A stretch of 64,000 nucleotides of DNA, taken from the NCBI RefSeq assembly GCF_004766125.1, contig NZ_SJSA01000002.1, forward strand, positions 992,001-1,056,000, read 5' to 3'. This document shows, piece after piece, positions 20,372-29,537 of the stretch. The notes beneath the pieces were generated by a model, which saw nothing but the letters and a program-made list of their open reading frames with translations, was not told the DNA's origin and ran no database searches. The first letter of the stretch is position 1; each line of letters starts with the position of its first letter. The translations under genes and the position numbers were made by a program. The stretch comes from Duncaniella freteri (GTDB taxonomy: Bacteria > Bacteroidota > Bacteroidia > Bacteroidales > Muribaculaceae).

Positions 20372-20599
20372 AAGGTGGCGAAAAAGGTGGCGCACACTGA
20401 CCGAAAAAGTGGCGGAAAAGGTGTCTGTAAAAGTGTCCCCAAAGGTGTCCCCATAAGTGTCCGAAAGAGTGTCCCCAAGAGTGTATGTAAATGTGTCTGT
20501 ATCAGTGACGGTAAATGTGTCGGAAGGCGTGTCTGAAATGGTGGCGGCAGAAGTGGCGGATAAGGTGTCGGTCAAGGTGACGGCAAAGGTGGCGCACAT
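20372..20599. repeat. Degenerate 12-bp tandem repeat array
   Basis: About 19 units with a loose consensus AGTGTCCGTAAA (GTG every 12 bases, commonly GTGTCC, GTGTCG or GTGGCG followed by an A-rich half) run from 20372 to 20599. Being a multiple of three, the unit leaves several frames open and yields 4-residue periodic peptides (for example DTFS/DTLG on the minus strand, KVSV-like on the plus). No spacers of unique sequence exist, so it is not a CRISPR. Function is unknown. The flanking 19916-20371 contains no supportable gene. Confidence 0.85.
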
Positions 20600-20705
20600 C
20601 AGCCGAAATCCGTACTGTTTTTCCCTCTTGTTTCCCAGCATGTAAAATTCCACCGCAGGGAGAAGATTATGCCTACCCTCCTACTTTTCTCCCTTAAAGA
20701 AAATT

Positions 20706-20960
20706 TCACGGAGCAGTCCTGTGTCGATACCGTCTCCACAACGACCGCAATCCTCTCCAGCCGAGCAGAAGCAGCCAACAAATCATACGCCAGACCAGAG
20801 ACACAATCCGGCAGGCAAGACGTATAATCATTACAAGCGACCATCGGATAAAGCGGAGCAACAATCCTGCAACTATCGCAACAGGCAATAGATATATCAT
20901 CAATAGAAGTCCGAACATGGTGAGAGATATTATGATGTTCAGATAGTCCGATAATGTCAT
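20706..20960 (-). CDS. Small hydrophobic protein, unrecognised
   Basis: An 84-residue frame with two or three hydrophobic helices (about 5-36 and 40-70) rich in Leu, Ile and Trp and a strongly basic tail (RGLRSLWRRYRHR). No family was recognised. The composition suits a small inner-membrane protein with a cytoplasmic positive end, but no clear promoter or ribosome site supports it and the frame could be chance. It lies between the 12-bp repeat array and the second IS4-family element. Confidence 0.35.
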   Translation of the reverse strand: MTLSDYLNIIISLTMFGLLLMIYLLPVAIVAGLLLRFIRWSLVMIIRLACRIVSLVWRMICWLLLLGWRGLRSLWRRYRHRTAP

Positions 20961-21122
20961 TTCAACATCATCAAACTACCGCCCGAAGCAATGCTCGAGT
21001 ATGTAAATATACTAAAATTCAACGACTTATGCAAGTTTTTAAGCCATTATTTTAGTACATATTCATCTGATTTTCACTTCATTTCATGCTCTGACACAAG
21101 CCATACCATAGTATATGATAAT

Positions 21123-22544
21123 TTTACTGTCCGCTAAACCATAAAAGGGTGAGTCCAACTTCTTGAACAGCAGAAGTTGGGCTTACTTTTTGTATTTGAC
21201 AAGCCCCCTCAGCAGTTTTCGGGATCTTCAGGAGGGGATTCCGAGGCCTCTGCGAGCATGATTTTCAAGTCAGCGTCGGGCTGATTTAGGAACTTTTCGA
21301 GATTCAGATAATACATCAGTACAATTCTGACGATTGTAGCCAGTCCAGAAAAGCTCCAACGCCTTTGCAAGGTGCTTTGTAAGACCGAGAGCAACAGATT
21401 AGCTATGAGCGTTACCCAAATCTGTATTTTTATGGCATTGGCACTTTCGCCATAGAAGTATCGCAAAGGGAAGTTCTGCTTTATCTGCTTGAAAAGCGAC
21501 TCAATCTGCCATCGGCGACGGTAGATGGCCACGATTGTCTCCAGAGGCATGTCGAAGTCATTGGTGAGAAGCGATATAAGTTTTGGCTTCTTGCCTTTCT
21601 TAATGTCAACGTATGTGATTATTCTTGCAATGTGGTTGATGCCGTCTTTACGGAACACTACGACCTGTTCACGGTACTCCATCAGTCCCTGCGGATTCTG
21701 GTGCATACAGTCCACAAGTATTTCATAACTGAGGTTTTTCTTCATTTTGGTTACATATACCACCCCTCGATCCGTCAGTTCCTCGAATTTGGCATAGTTG
21801 ATATATGCACGGTCAAGTGCTACTATCTCGTTGTGGCTGTAATGGCTCGGTGCAAGCATGAAGGAGTCATTGGTCGCTGCCGAAGTGAACTGTACGTCGC
21901 AGTGAACGCCCTCGTTGGCATGTATGACCGAGTGTACCTTGATGCCGCCTTTCTTCTTTCCCGTCTTCGGATGACGGCCAACACCCTTGAAAATAGCATT
22001 GGAGAACAACGTGATTGTAGTGGAATCGATGATTCTAAGCCGTCTTATCCACTCTTCCGTGCCATTGCGTCGGCTGTCCGAGGAAAGAATGTCTTTATTG
22101 GCTGCATACAAGTCGCGGTATACATCTTCAAAGAACTTCTCTGAACGTCTGGCATTTGCATCCGACAAGGTGCTCCGCCTGGGCACAGTGTCAATGCCTA
22201 CATGATGGAGTTTGCGTACCTCGGCTGTCATAGAAGTCTCTATCTCACGCAATGAATCGAAGCGCTGTATGACAGCATATAGCATCGTAAGCAAATGCGT
22301 ATAGCCGTCAAAGCTCTTGACATACTTCTCTCCGCCGTGTTTTCGGCTGATTTCAACTATTTTTTCACGATCAAGTGATTTTATCAGCTGACCATATGTC
22401 GGCTGTCCGAAGAAATTACTACTTTTACTCATGGTTATTTAAGATAGTTTGGCGACATCAAAATAACCATTTAGGGCTGACTCCTGCAATAGGTGCCAGC
22501 CCTAATTTTCAACCGCTACTAAAAAAGTTTAGCGGACAGTAATA
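21123..22544 (-). mobile_element. Second IS4-family insertion sequence, intact
   Basis: Inverted terminal repeats include ACTGTCCGCTAAAC (21126-21139) and its complement (22527-22540). The element is flanked by a perfect 10-bp direct repeat ATATGATAAT at 21113-21122 and 22545-22554. The length is about 1.42 kb with one transposase gene. The target lies in a GTATATGATA-type repeat just upstream of the mobilization genes. Confidence 0.9.
21209..22432 (-). CDS. IS4-family transposase
   Basis: A 407-residue DDE transposase with an N-terminal region starting [15 protein letters not shown], first catalytic Asp in [10 protein letters not shown], second in [13 protein letters not shown], and the YREK signature [19 protein letters not shown]. 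It is full length and inside intact inverted repeats. It is related to but clearly different from the transposase at 173-1351, so the two IS copies have independent origins. A promoter was not identified. Confidence 0.92.
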   Translation of the reverse strand: MSKSSNFFGQPTYGQLIKSLDREKIVEISRKHGGEKYVKSFDGYTHLLTMLYAVIQRFDSLREIETSMTAEVRKLHHVGIDTVPRRSTLSDANARRSEKFFEDVYRDLYAANKDILSSDSRRNGTEEWIRRLRIIDSTTITLFSNAIFKGVGRHPKTGKKKGGIKVHSVIHANEGVHCDVQFTSAATNDSFMLAPSHYSHNEIVALDRAYINYAKFEELTDRGVVYVTKMKKNLSYEILVDCMHQNPQGLMEYREQVVVFRKDGINHIARIITYVDIKKGKKPKLISLLTNDFDMPLETIVAIYRRRWQIESLFKQIKQNFPLRYFYGESANAIKIQIWVTLIANLLLSVLQSTLQRRWSFSGLATIVRIVLMYYLNLEKFLNQPDADLKIMLAEASESPPEDPENC

Positions 22545-22598
22545 ATATGATAATGCGATTGTCATGACAGCAACAGCAGTCTCTATCGGATAACGGCA

Positions 22599-22624
22599 GT
22601 ATATGATAATAAGAGTATATGATA
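22599..22624. repeat. GTATATGATA direct repeats
   Basis: Two copies at 22599-22608 and 22615-22624 lie 16 bp apart; a third at 21111-21120 is separated only by the IS4-family insertion. They form a short iteron-like set upstream of the mobilization genes. A protein-binding role is possible but unproven. Confidence 0.45.
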
Positions 22625-22679
22625 CATAGGGCAAAGCATTATCCTTTGATTATGTACCGGTGTTCCAAGTTGTCAGATA

Positions 22680-22905
22680 AAAAGATTATGTTCGGAATTT
22701 GTGCGCGGTCAACCGGAGTGAGCTAACTTCGCCGTGCGAAGCGAGGTCGGGAGTGCATCGGGGCACCCGTGCCAAAGGTGCAGAATTTGTTAAGCAAGTT
22801 GTACTTTTCCCCGGATAAAACGGAGTTTTACCGATGGAAAAGTAACTTGCCTCCATGTCGGGCGGAGAAAATCAGCTCGCAACTCGCCGATTTTTAATCA
22901 CTGGA
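22680..22905 (+). other. Probable oriT region of the conjugative element
   Basis: The non-coding stretch before the mobilization genes has a long imperfect hairpin: GCAAGTT-GT-ACTTTTCC (22794-22810) pairs with GGAAAAGTAACTTGC (22836-22850) around an inner TAAAAC/GTTTTA pair. Smaller inverted repeats precede it (CTTCGC..GCGAAG). Relaxase genes follow directly on the same strand. Transfer origins normally occupy this position; the nick site cannot be assigned. Confidence 0.5.
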
Positions 22906-22909
22906 AAAT

Positions 22910-23308
22910 ATGGAAAAGAGAACCAACAGAATAGAGATTCTATTTACCGATACCGAACTTGAACGGCTCAAAGTACGCTCAAAGGAGTTCAGGAGCATAA
23001 GCTCTTATATCCGTGCCGCACTTGTGGAGTTTTCCGACAAGGACGCGAAAGGCCGTATGCAAGCCGTGGAAGAGATGGCCTCGCTCTGCCGGAAATTCAA
23101 GGACGAGCTTGGCTGGGCCGGCGGCAATCTCAACCAGGCAATGAAACGCGCCAACGAACTTTCCGTAGCCGGATTGTTGAGCGAGATATATTATAAAGAG
23201 GTACTGATACCTTCCATAGATGGCTTGAAGAAGACTATGGATAAAATCATAGCCGAACACTCCGATGTCGTAAGCAAGATAATACGCGGTGTACTGAAGA
23301 ACGGATAA
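22910..23308 (+). CDS. Mobilization accessory protein (relaxosome, MobA/MobC type)
   Basis: A 132-residue protein with an N-terminal ribbon-helix-helix-like segment (NRIEILFTDTELERLKVRSKEFRSISSYIRAAL) followed by a helical region with GGNLNQAMKRANEL, typical of the small accessory proteins that bind oriT and recruit the relaxase. It is the first gene after the probable oriT and is followed by the relaxase 100 bp downstream. Confidence 0.8.
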   Translation: MEKRTNRIEILFTDTELERLKVRSKEFRSISSYIRAALVEFSDKDAKGRMQAVEEMASLCRKFKDELGWAGGNLNQAMKRANELSVAGLLSEIYYKEVLIPSIDGLKKTMDKIIAEHSDVVSKIIRGVLKNG

Positions 23309-23407
23309 TCCGAACATCCTATGCAACGATAAACGAATTATCATATACTCCGGTTCCTTATACTCACATAATCCCAAACCGTGATTTTTTCTTAATCATA
23401 TATTCAC

Positions 23408-24967
23408 ATGATAGCGACAATACTTCCGTCAAGCACCTGCTTCCATGCGGTCGGATATAATGAACGCAAGGTAGCCAAAGGCTCGGCACATCTGCTGGAA
23501 ATGAAAAATTTTGATGCGGTCGAAATGATGGGACACCATACCCCCGATGACCTTGTGGCCTATCTTGAAAATTACTCTTCTAAAAATCCGAGAATCAAGA
23601 AAGCACAGTTCCACATGGCGTTTTCATGCCGGGGACACGAAAAGACGGAACAGGAGCTTCTGGACTTCGCACATGAATATCTCCGGGAGATGGGATATGG
23701 AGAAGAAGGACAGCCCCTGCTGGTTTACGGACATACCGATACTGACAACACCCATATACATATAATAACATCGCGTGTGGCACCGGACGGCAGCAAGATA
23801 GACCATAACCATGAACGGGTAAGGTCACAACGTGTGGTCGAGCGGTTGCTTGGAAACGACATTAACGAGAAAGCACGCAGGGATATGGAAGAAGCCCTGT
23901 CATATAAATTCACATCCATAACGCAGTTCAAGGCTCTTATGAACTCGCTCGGTTATGAGTGCTACGACAATGATGGAATGGTATCCATAAAACGTGGCGG
24001 TGCCGTATGTCTTAAAATACCGCTGGAGGAAATCAGCTCACATTACCGTTCAACGACATTCGACCGTCAGCGCAGGAGACAGCTCCGCGCCATATTCGCC
24101 AAATACCGAGACCTGACCGCCAACAAGAAAGAACTCGCCGATGAACTCAAAAGGAAATTCGGTATCGAGCTTGTGTTTTTCGGAAAAAAAGATTCTCCAT
24201 ACGGCTATATGATAATCGACCATAACAAGAAAGCTGTCATCAACGGAGGCAAGATATATCCGATAAAGGAGCTGCTGGATTTTGCGACACCTGATGAACG
24301 GTTCGCAAGAATAGACTCACAAATCGACGCCCAGTTAGCAAATGATCCAAAAATCACCATCGGCGAGCTTAACGACATACTGAGCCGCCAGTACAAAGCC
24401 TATGTGAAACAGGGGCAGATATGGCGAGGCAGAGACAGCCGTCCTCTCCGCCCCCATATGTGGGAGGCTCTGAGACGCAACAACCGTATTCAATGGGTGG
24501 AGTCATTCGCTCCGGCAACGGAAGCGGAGCGGGACTTCCTATGTTCAATCGGCAAGGTGACTGTGCCCCACATGGTGGAAATCAACGGAACAAGGACAAC
24601 ACAATACAATAACCGGCTGTCAGATCTGAGGAGCATATTTGACAGCAGCACAGGTTATATACGCCGTCATACACTCCGCAGTGCAGGATTTACAATCCGG
24701 GATATTGAGGGAGAAATGTATGCCTTTGACATGAAAGCCCGCGTTCTTATAAATCTTGAAAACGAGGGTTTCGATATAAGACGTCTCCAGTTTGTCAAAA
24801 ATCCCGTCGAGGACAAAAAGCAAAACGTGGCGGTCAGACGAAAGCCCGGCTCAGGAATAAGGAAGCCGCATGACGTGGAGTCAGGTCAAGGCCAGAACAG
24901 GGAATGGGAAGTAGGCTACAAAGGGGACTATGACAGGATAGATGATGAGTCCTCGATAAGACGATAG
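23408..24967 (+). CDS. Relaxase / mobilization nuclease
   Basis: A 519-residue protein whose N-terminal domain (about 1-200) is a relaxase of the MobA/VirD2 (MOBP-like) class. It begins MIATILPSSTCFHAVGYN and has the three-histidine metal motif in GHTDTDNTHIHIITSRV. The C-terminal half has helical and unassigned segments. It would nick oriT and carry the strand through the type IV machinery. Adjacent genes are the accessory protein upstream and ParA downstream. No VirD4-type coupling-protein gene follows, unlike in complete Bacteroides elements. Confidence 0.85.
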   Translation: MIATILPSSTCFHAVGYNERKVAKGSAHLLEMKNFDAVEMMGHHTPDDLVAYLENYSSKNPRIKKAQFHMAFSCRGHEKTEQELLDFAHEYLREMGYGEEGQPLLVYGHTDTDNTHIHIITSRVAPDGSKIDHNHERVRSQRVVERLLGNDINEKARRDMEEALSYKFTSITQFKALMNSLGYECYDNDGMVSIKRGGAVCLKIPLEEISSHYRSTTFDRQRRRQLRAIFAKYRDLTANKKELADELKRKFGIELVFFGKKDSPYGYMIIDHNKKAVINGGKIYPIKELLDFATPDERFARIDSQIDAQLANDPKITIGELNDILSRQYKAYVKQGQIWRGRDSRPLRPHMWEALRRNNRIQWVESFAPATEAERDFLCSIGKVTVPHMVEINGTRTTQYNNRLSDLRSIFDSSTGYIRRHTLRSAGFTIRDIEGEMYAFDMKARVLINLENEGFDIRRLQFVKNPVEDKKQNVAVRRKPGSGIRKPHDVESGQGQNREWEVGYKGDYDRIDDESSIRR

Positions 24968-25145
24968 CCTGTTTCCGTGACTTCTATCCGGTGACACCGT
25001 GTGCGTGATAGCCACTATATTACACGCTCAAATAGCCATTTCAACACAATATCGCATTATCCGATGATGAAAACTGTTCGGAATTTCGGGTTTAGCAATC
25101 GGGCCATGATAATTTTGCTCAAAAACCAACCGACAGTTTCTATCA

Positions 25146-25844
25146 ATGGAATCAACCTGTATAATCACATTCGCCAATCAGAAAGGCGGTGTCGGCAAGA
25201 CAACGCTGTGCGCCCTTTTCGCAAGCTACCTTGTGTCAAGGGGGCACAGTGTGACCGTGTTCGACACCGATCCGCAGCAGTCCATCGTCAAGAAACGCAC
25301 AGCGGACACCGCCACCTATGCCGGAGTGCCGCTGCCCTATAACGTATATCCTTTCAGCATGAGCAACGAGCCGGCTCTTATCGCGCTGATCGAGAACCTG
25401 CACAACTCAGCCGCCGTGGACTTCGCCCTGTTTGACTCGGCAGGCAGTCTCAACGACCAGGCGTTGCTGGCACTTTTCGCCAATACGGATTATTTGCTGA
25501 CTCCGTTCCACTATGACAACCTGACCGTACCCTCCACCGCTGTATTTGTCGCCATGATAGTCGAATTGAGACGCAGCATCGGAAATGCCATGAAAACGGT
25601 ACATTATGTAATACCCAATCTTGAAGAACAGGGTGTCGGCACCAAAGAGGAAAAGGAGTTATGGAAGCTCGTGAACAAGAAGCTGAGCGAACACGTGCGT
25701 ATAGCACCGACCGTTTATAAACGCCAGACATTACGCCGTTTCAGCACAATCTCCGGCATGGACGACCAGATGCTCGTAGTTTCACCGGCCTTCGAACATA
25801 TTTACAATGACATATTCGGCATACCAAATACAGAAGAAGAATGA
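25146..25844 (+). CDS. ParA-family ATPase (TraA position)
   Basis: A 232-residue P-loop ATPase with the deviant Walker A NQKGGVGKTTLCAL, the VFDTDPQQS motif and FALFDSAGSLNDQALLA. In Bacteroides conjugative transposons such a gene (TraA) opens the tra operon; its role in transfer or maintenance is not well defined. It overlaps the next gene by 4 bp (ATGA), which supports co-translation. Confidence 0.9.
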   Translation: MESTCIITFANQKGGVGKTTLCALFASYLVSRGHSVTVFDTDPQQSIVKKRTADTATYAGVPLPYNVYPFSMSNEPALIALIENLHNSAAVDFALFDSAGSLNDQALLALFANTDYLLTPFHYDNLTVPSTAVFVAMIVELRRSIGNAMKTVHYVIPNLEEQGVGTKEEKELWKLVNKKLSEHVRIAPTVYKRQTLRRFSTISGMDDQMLVVSPAFEHIYNDIFGIPNTEEE

Positions 25845-26215
25845 ACCAGGACACCACATACCCCAAACTGAACGACCTGCTCGGAGGACTCGGCAACCTT
25901 GTTCCCGGAGCGGAGACCATGCCACCGGCTCCGGAACCGCATACAGTTCCCGAACCTGAGCCGTCGCCCGACAATGACGATGACTGGGAGCTTTTCAGAA
26001 AGAATCTTGCCCTGTATAATTTCAGGGAGAAAAAAGATGACCGCATGATATGCAAGCTCGACCGCGACCTTGCGGACTCCCTCGATGCCTGCGACATCGA
26101 CCGCAAATGCCGCTCCGATATTGTGAACGCCATAGTCAGGACTTTTGTAAACCGGTATCTTGACAGGCTGCGGCAATTCCGGAAAAACAACAGGTCATTA
26201 CTCGGCAACACATAA
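25841..26215 (+). CDS. DUF3408-type conjugation protein (TraB position)
   Basis: A 124-residue protein: a Pro/Glu-rich N-terminal half and a basic helical C-terminal half (MICKLDRDLADSLDACDI, IVRTFVNRYLDRLRQF). This layout matches DUF3408 proteins that follow ParA in Bacteroidales conjugative elements. The biochemical role is unknown. It overlaps the ParA gene by 4 bp. Confidence 0.75.
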   Translation: MNQDTTYPKLNDLLGGLGNLVPGAETMPPAPEPHTVPEPEPSPDNDDDWELFRKNLALYNFREKKDDRMICKLDRDLADSLDACDIDRKCRSDIVNAIVRTFVNRYLDRLRQFRKNNRSLLGNT

Positions 26216-26228
26216 AAACTTACTGGAT

Positions 26229-26816
26229 ATGAGAACAATCAAATGGTCTTATGATATGCTCCGCACACTGCGCGAGATGTATCCTCACGACACGAATACA
26301 CGGATAGCAGCCGCTATCGGTGTAGGTACGAGGTGTGTGGTGGCGAAAGCAGCCGAACTCGGACTTGAAAAGGAACGTGACATCAGACGCAAGGAGGCTG
26401 AGAGAATCCTTATGGAGAATTACCGCACTCGTTCCCAGTCCGAACTGTCACGCCTGACAGGATTGAGTCTCCGCACCGTCAAACGCATGGCCGGACGTTT
26501 GGGACTGAAACGCGATGCCGATGATGCCTCACGGTTCATTTCCTCCAGACGCAAGGAGATAATACGTCGTGAGAGACTGCGCCTGAGGATAGGACTTGAC
26601 CCGATAACCAATGTCAAGGTCACAGGCAACCGCCGACGGGCAATCCTACGCAACCGGCTCAAACAATACGGATATGTGGTCATGCGTGGCAACGACACCG
26701 TATTTTTCAGTCCTGACATGGCACGCTGTTCAAGACACGAGGACAGAGGCGCATCCCTCGGTCTTACTTTTCTTCCCTTGCCGCAACAACAATCATTCAC
26801 AACAAAAATAATCTGA
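26229..26816 (+). CDS. Helix-turn-helix protein of the tra operon
   Basis: A 195-residue basic protein with two helix-turn-helix-like segments (NTRIAAAIGVGTRCVVAKAAEL and SQSELSRLTGLSLRTVKRMAGRLGL). Probably DNA-binding, perhaps a regulator of the operon. The start at 26229 is preferred because the upstream part of the frame overlaps the previous gene. The family is not firmly recognised. Confidence 0.65.
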   Translation: MRTIKWSYDMLRTLREMYPHDTNTRIAAAIGVGTRCVVAKAAELGLEKERDIRRKEAERILMENYRTRSQSELSRLTGLSLRTVKRMAGRLGLKRDADDASRFISSRRKEIIRRERLRLRIGLDPITNVKVTGNRRRAILRNRLKQYGYVVMRGNDTVFFSPDMARCSRHEDRGASLGLTFLPLPQQQSFTTKII

Positions 26817-26821
26817 TAATC

Positions 26822-27187
26822 ATGTTCGGAACTATTTTTACCTGCCTGACAGCCGTACTCATATTATATTATGCAGTCCTTGTCTGTATGGATCTTTTCA
26901 TAAAGCCTACGGGAGCCTCCGATGAATCAGGCACACCCGATGAAGCTGAGATCGACATTTCCGATGAAGCAAACTCATTCAAGGCTATAGAAATCAAGCG
27001 CGGCCAACAGAGTGCCAAGAAACCGGTCAAGGCTCCGGTCGAGAAACCGACCCTCTCCAAGCCGCTGATGACAAATTATCTTCCGGTTGAACAGCTTGCA
27101 AGAAAAGCCCGCAACATCACCAGTTCTGAAGATGCCTCCCTCGCCGGCCTCGGAGAAATCATCATCAAATGTGAGTCCGCTGCCTGA
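26822..27187 (+). CDS. DUF4122-type conjugation protein (TraD position)
   Basis: A 121-residue protein with one N-terminal transmembrane helix (TCLTAVLILYYAVLVCMDLF) and a charged tail with a Lys/Pro-rich linker and LARKARNITSSEDASLAG. Length, topology and position before DUF4134 fit the DUF4122 family of Bacteroides conjugative transposons. Function unknown. Confidence 0.7.
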   Translation: MFGTIFTCLTAVLILYYAVLVCMDLFIKPTGASDESGTPDEAEIDISDEANSFKAIEIKRGQQSAKKPVKAPVEKPTLSKPLMTNYLPVEQLARKARNITSSEDASLAGLGEIIIKCESAA

Positions 27188-27350
27188 AATAACCTGACAT
27201 ACCGCTAATCATTTTGTATCACATAAACCCTCTCTCCCCAACCGATGCCTTTATTGAACTAAGTTGTCTTTACTGCCCGACACTGCCTTTAACGCCCTGC
27301 ATTGCCTTTAACGCCCGATAACCTTTTCAAGAACTTATCAATCAGCGTAT
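27188..27350 (+). other. Gap before traE with a 14-bp direct repeat
   Basis: A 163-bp gap inside the tra operon contains two copies of TGCCTTTAACGCCC at 27284-27297 and 27303-27316. No gene is visible. It may carry an internal regulatory site. Confidence 0.35.
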
Positions 27351-27707
27351 ATGCAGAAAATCAAATCAAAGTGTCAGCGTGCTGTCTCACGCCTCGGCAA
27401 CTCAGCCTTCGCCCGTAAGGGTATGCTTGCTATGGGCGCGGTGATGCTCACCGTGTCCGACATGATGGCCGCCAGCAAGGGTGCGGCAGGCTTCACCAAA
27501 GCCACACAGGAGGTAAGCTCCTACCAGACCCCTGTCTCCAATCTCATGAAGGCGATCGCCGCAGTGATTGTCCTCGTGGGTGCCTTCAACGTCTATTTCA
27601 AGATGCAGAACGGCGACCAGGATGTCAAGAAGACCATCATGCTCACCATCGGCGGCTGTATCGCCTTCATCGCACTGAGCGAGGCTCTTCCGCTCTTCTT
27701 CAAGTAA
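27351..27707 (+). CDS. traE: Conjugal transfer protein TraE (DUF4134)
   Basis: A 118-residue protein with an N-terminal hydrophobic segment and two further helices (NLMKAIAAVIVLVGAFNVYFKM and MLTIGGCIAFIALSEALPLFF). The core GDQDVKKTIMLTIGGC is characteristic of DUF4134, a VirB2-pilin-like small membrane protein of Bacteroides conjugative transposons. It is followed by traF after 22 bp. Confidence 0.9.
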   Translation: MQKIKSKCQRAVSRLGNSAFARKGMLAMGAVMLTVSDMMAASKGAAGFTKATQEVSSYQTPVSNLMKAIAAVIVLVGAFNVYFKMQNGDQDVKKTIMLTIGGCIAFIALSEALPLFFK

Positions 27708-27729
27708 GCAACCGCAGATCCATACAGTC

Positions 27730-28017
27730 ATGGCGATATACAACGACGGCTATCCGGTTTACAAAGGGTTACAGAAACCACTGGAGTTCATGGGAATACG
27801 CGGACGGTTCCTGACATTGGCGGCTGCCGCCATAGGAGTGTCCTTCGTGGGGTTCATAGTGTTCTCCATCGCATTGGGAAAGCTCGCGGGGTTTATCGCC
27901 ATGCTTGTAATGGCCGCCGCAGGGCTGGTGACAATATATGTCAAGCAGCGCGGCGGACTGCACAACAAGCGGAAAGACCGTGGAATCTTTATTTATCACA
28001 ATTTATTCAAGCATTGA
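27730..28017 (+). CDS. traF: Conjugal transfer protein TraF (DUF4133)
   Basis: A 95-residue membrane protein with two adjacent helices (LTLAAAAIGVSFVGFIVFSIAL, FIAMLVMAAAGLVTIYVK), VirB3-like, ending KDRGIFIYHNLFKH as is usual for DUF4133. The stop codon abuts the traG ATG (TGAATG), indicating tight coupling with traG. Confidence 0.9.
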   Translation: MAIYNDGYPVYKGLQKPLEFMGIRGRFLTLAAAAIGVSFVGFIVFSIALGKLAGFIAMLVMAAAGLVTIYVKQRGGLHNKRKDRGIFIYHNLFKH

Positions 28018-29310
28018 ATGGCAAAGGAAAACAAAAAAGTCTTCGACGGGATATACGCCCAGTTGGAGGAAACGGACGGTAATGTCGTGCTGTTCGACGC
28101 AAAGGGGGCCCCCTCTGTCATCTTTGAAATGACAAATCCTGTTCTCCGGCTGTGTACCGACTCGGAGCGGTACATGGTATTTCAGGACGTGCTGGCAAAC
28201 ATCGTCCAGACGCTCGGCGAGGGCTATGCCTTGCAGAAGCAGGACATATTCTGCCGCCAGCGTTACCACCGCGACGTGCCCGAAGATGCGGAGTTCCTGA
28301 CCCGGAGCTATTTCAATTACTTCGAGGGCCGTGAGTTCACTGAAATCACAACCTATCTGATAGTGACACAGGAGGCGCAGCGCGGACAGTTCGTGCAATA
28401 CGACCCCAAGAAATGGCTCGACTTCCATTCAAAGGTCGCCAAAGTTGACGACATCCTCACCGAGAAAGGGATAAGCCACCGCAAGCTGACTAAGCCGGAG
28501 GTCAACGAGTATCTGCACCGCTTCATGGCGTTCCATTTCCAGCACGGGCCATTCTCCATGACAAATTTCAAGGCTTCCGACGAATACCTGCGGACAGGCA
28601 ACCGCATTATCCGCTCATATCCCCTTGTGGATATTGACGAGATAAATCTCCCTTCGGTAGTGAAGCCATATACCGAGATGAGTGTCAACGGCTATCCCGT
28701 GGCTACCGATGTGTTCTCTTTCCTTGCCGAAGTGCCGCACGCCGACTGCGTGGTATTCAATCAGGTGGTGCAGATACCGGGCCAGCGGAAGCTGCTCCGA
28801 AAACTGCAAGGAAAGGCGAAGCGTCACGGCTCCATGCCCGATCCGAGCAACAAGATAGCGAAAGCCGACATCGAGGAAGTTCTCAATATCCTTGCCGTTG
28901 ACTCTTCCCTTCTTGTCAACACCAATTTCAACATCATAGTGAGCTGTCCTCCCGACAAGGTTACACCAGTCACATCGTTTCTGGAAACCAAACTCTACGA
29001 GTGCGGCATAATGCCGTCACGCACAGCCTACAACCAGCTGGAGCTGTTCATCAACTCCTTTCCGGGCTGCGCCTACGGCTTCAATCCCGACTATGACCTG
29101 TTCCTCACACTGTCGGACTCTGCACTGTGCCTTTTCTTCAAGGAACACCTCAAAGGGTGCGAGGACACGCCGCTCACCACATTCTACACCGACCGCCAGG
29201 GACTCCCGGTGTGCATAGACATAACCGGCAAGGAGGGCAAGGTGAAGATGACCGACAACGCCAACTTCTTCTGTATAGGCCCTTCCGGTTCCGGCAAGTC
29301 CTTCCACATG
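28018..29310 (+). pseudogene. traG: traG 5' part, interrupted at the Walker A motif
   Basis: TraG is the VirB4-type ATPase of the Bacteroides conjugation machine. This part encodes 431 residues and ends CIGPSGSGKSFHM, just after Walker A; the frame then runs 20 codons into foreign sequence before a stop at 29370. The continuation NSVVRQLLEQNTDVV begins at 53788, and joining the two at the shared TTCCACATG restores one frame of about 945 codons. The 24.5-kb insertion therefore separates Walker A from Walker B, so no functional ATPase is expected while it remains in place. Confidence 0.92.
29302..29310 (+). repeat. Left attachment repeat of the nested element
   Basis: TTCCACATG occurs here and again at 53779-53787. 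Deleting one copy with everything between restores traG, so this is the attL-side core of the nested element and its target site. Confidence 0.8.
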
Positions 29311-29410
29311 GAGTTTCGGAGGTCAAAACGGCGACAAACGGCTGCAAAAATCAGCGTTATAATATCTTGATTTTCAGCTAATAGATTTTAACAAACGAGA
29401 TTTTCGCCTG

Positions 29411-29441
29411 TTGGCGATTCGTCCTTTTCGGAGTATTTTTG
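29411..29441 (+). promoter_or_regulatory. Promoter near the left end of the nested element
   Basis: TTG (29411-29413), a 20-base spacer and TATTTTTG (29434-29441) fit the Bacteroides consensus and point at the excisionase-like gene. The -7 box overlaps one ATTTTTGTACC repeat, so integrase binding could repress it. Confidence 0.6.
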
Positions 29442-29537
29442 TACCGCGATTGTACCACGCGAGAGGGGTCACACGGCACGACTTTCTTTCAGCAACGTGC
29501 AACAGCTTTCAAGAGCGTGCAACAAATTTCTTCGATA

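Noticed and set aside
20372..20599. Repeat array as a CRISPR
   Set aside because: Units are 12 bp, degenerate and directly joined; there are no unique spacers and no cas genes.
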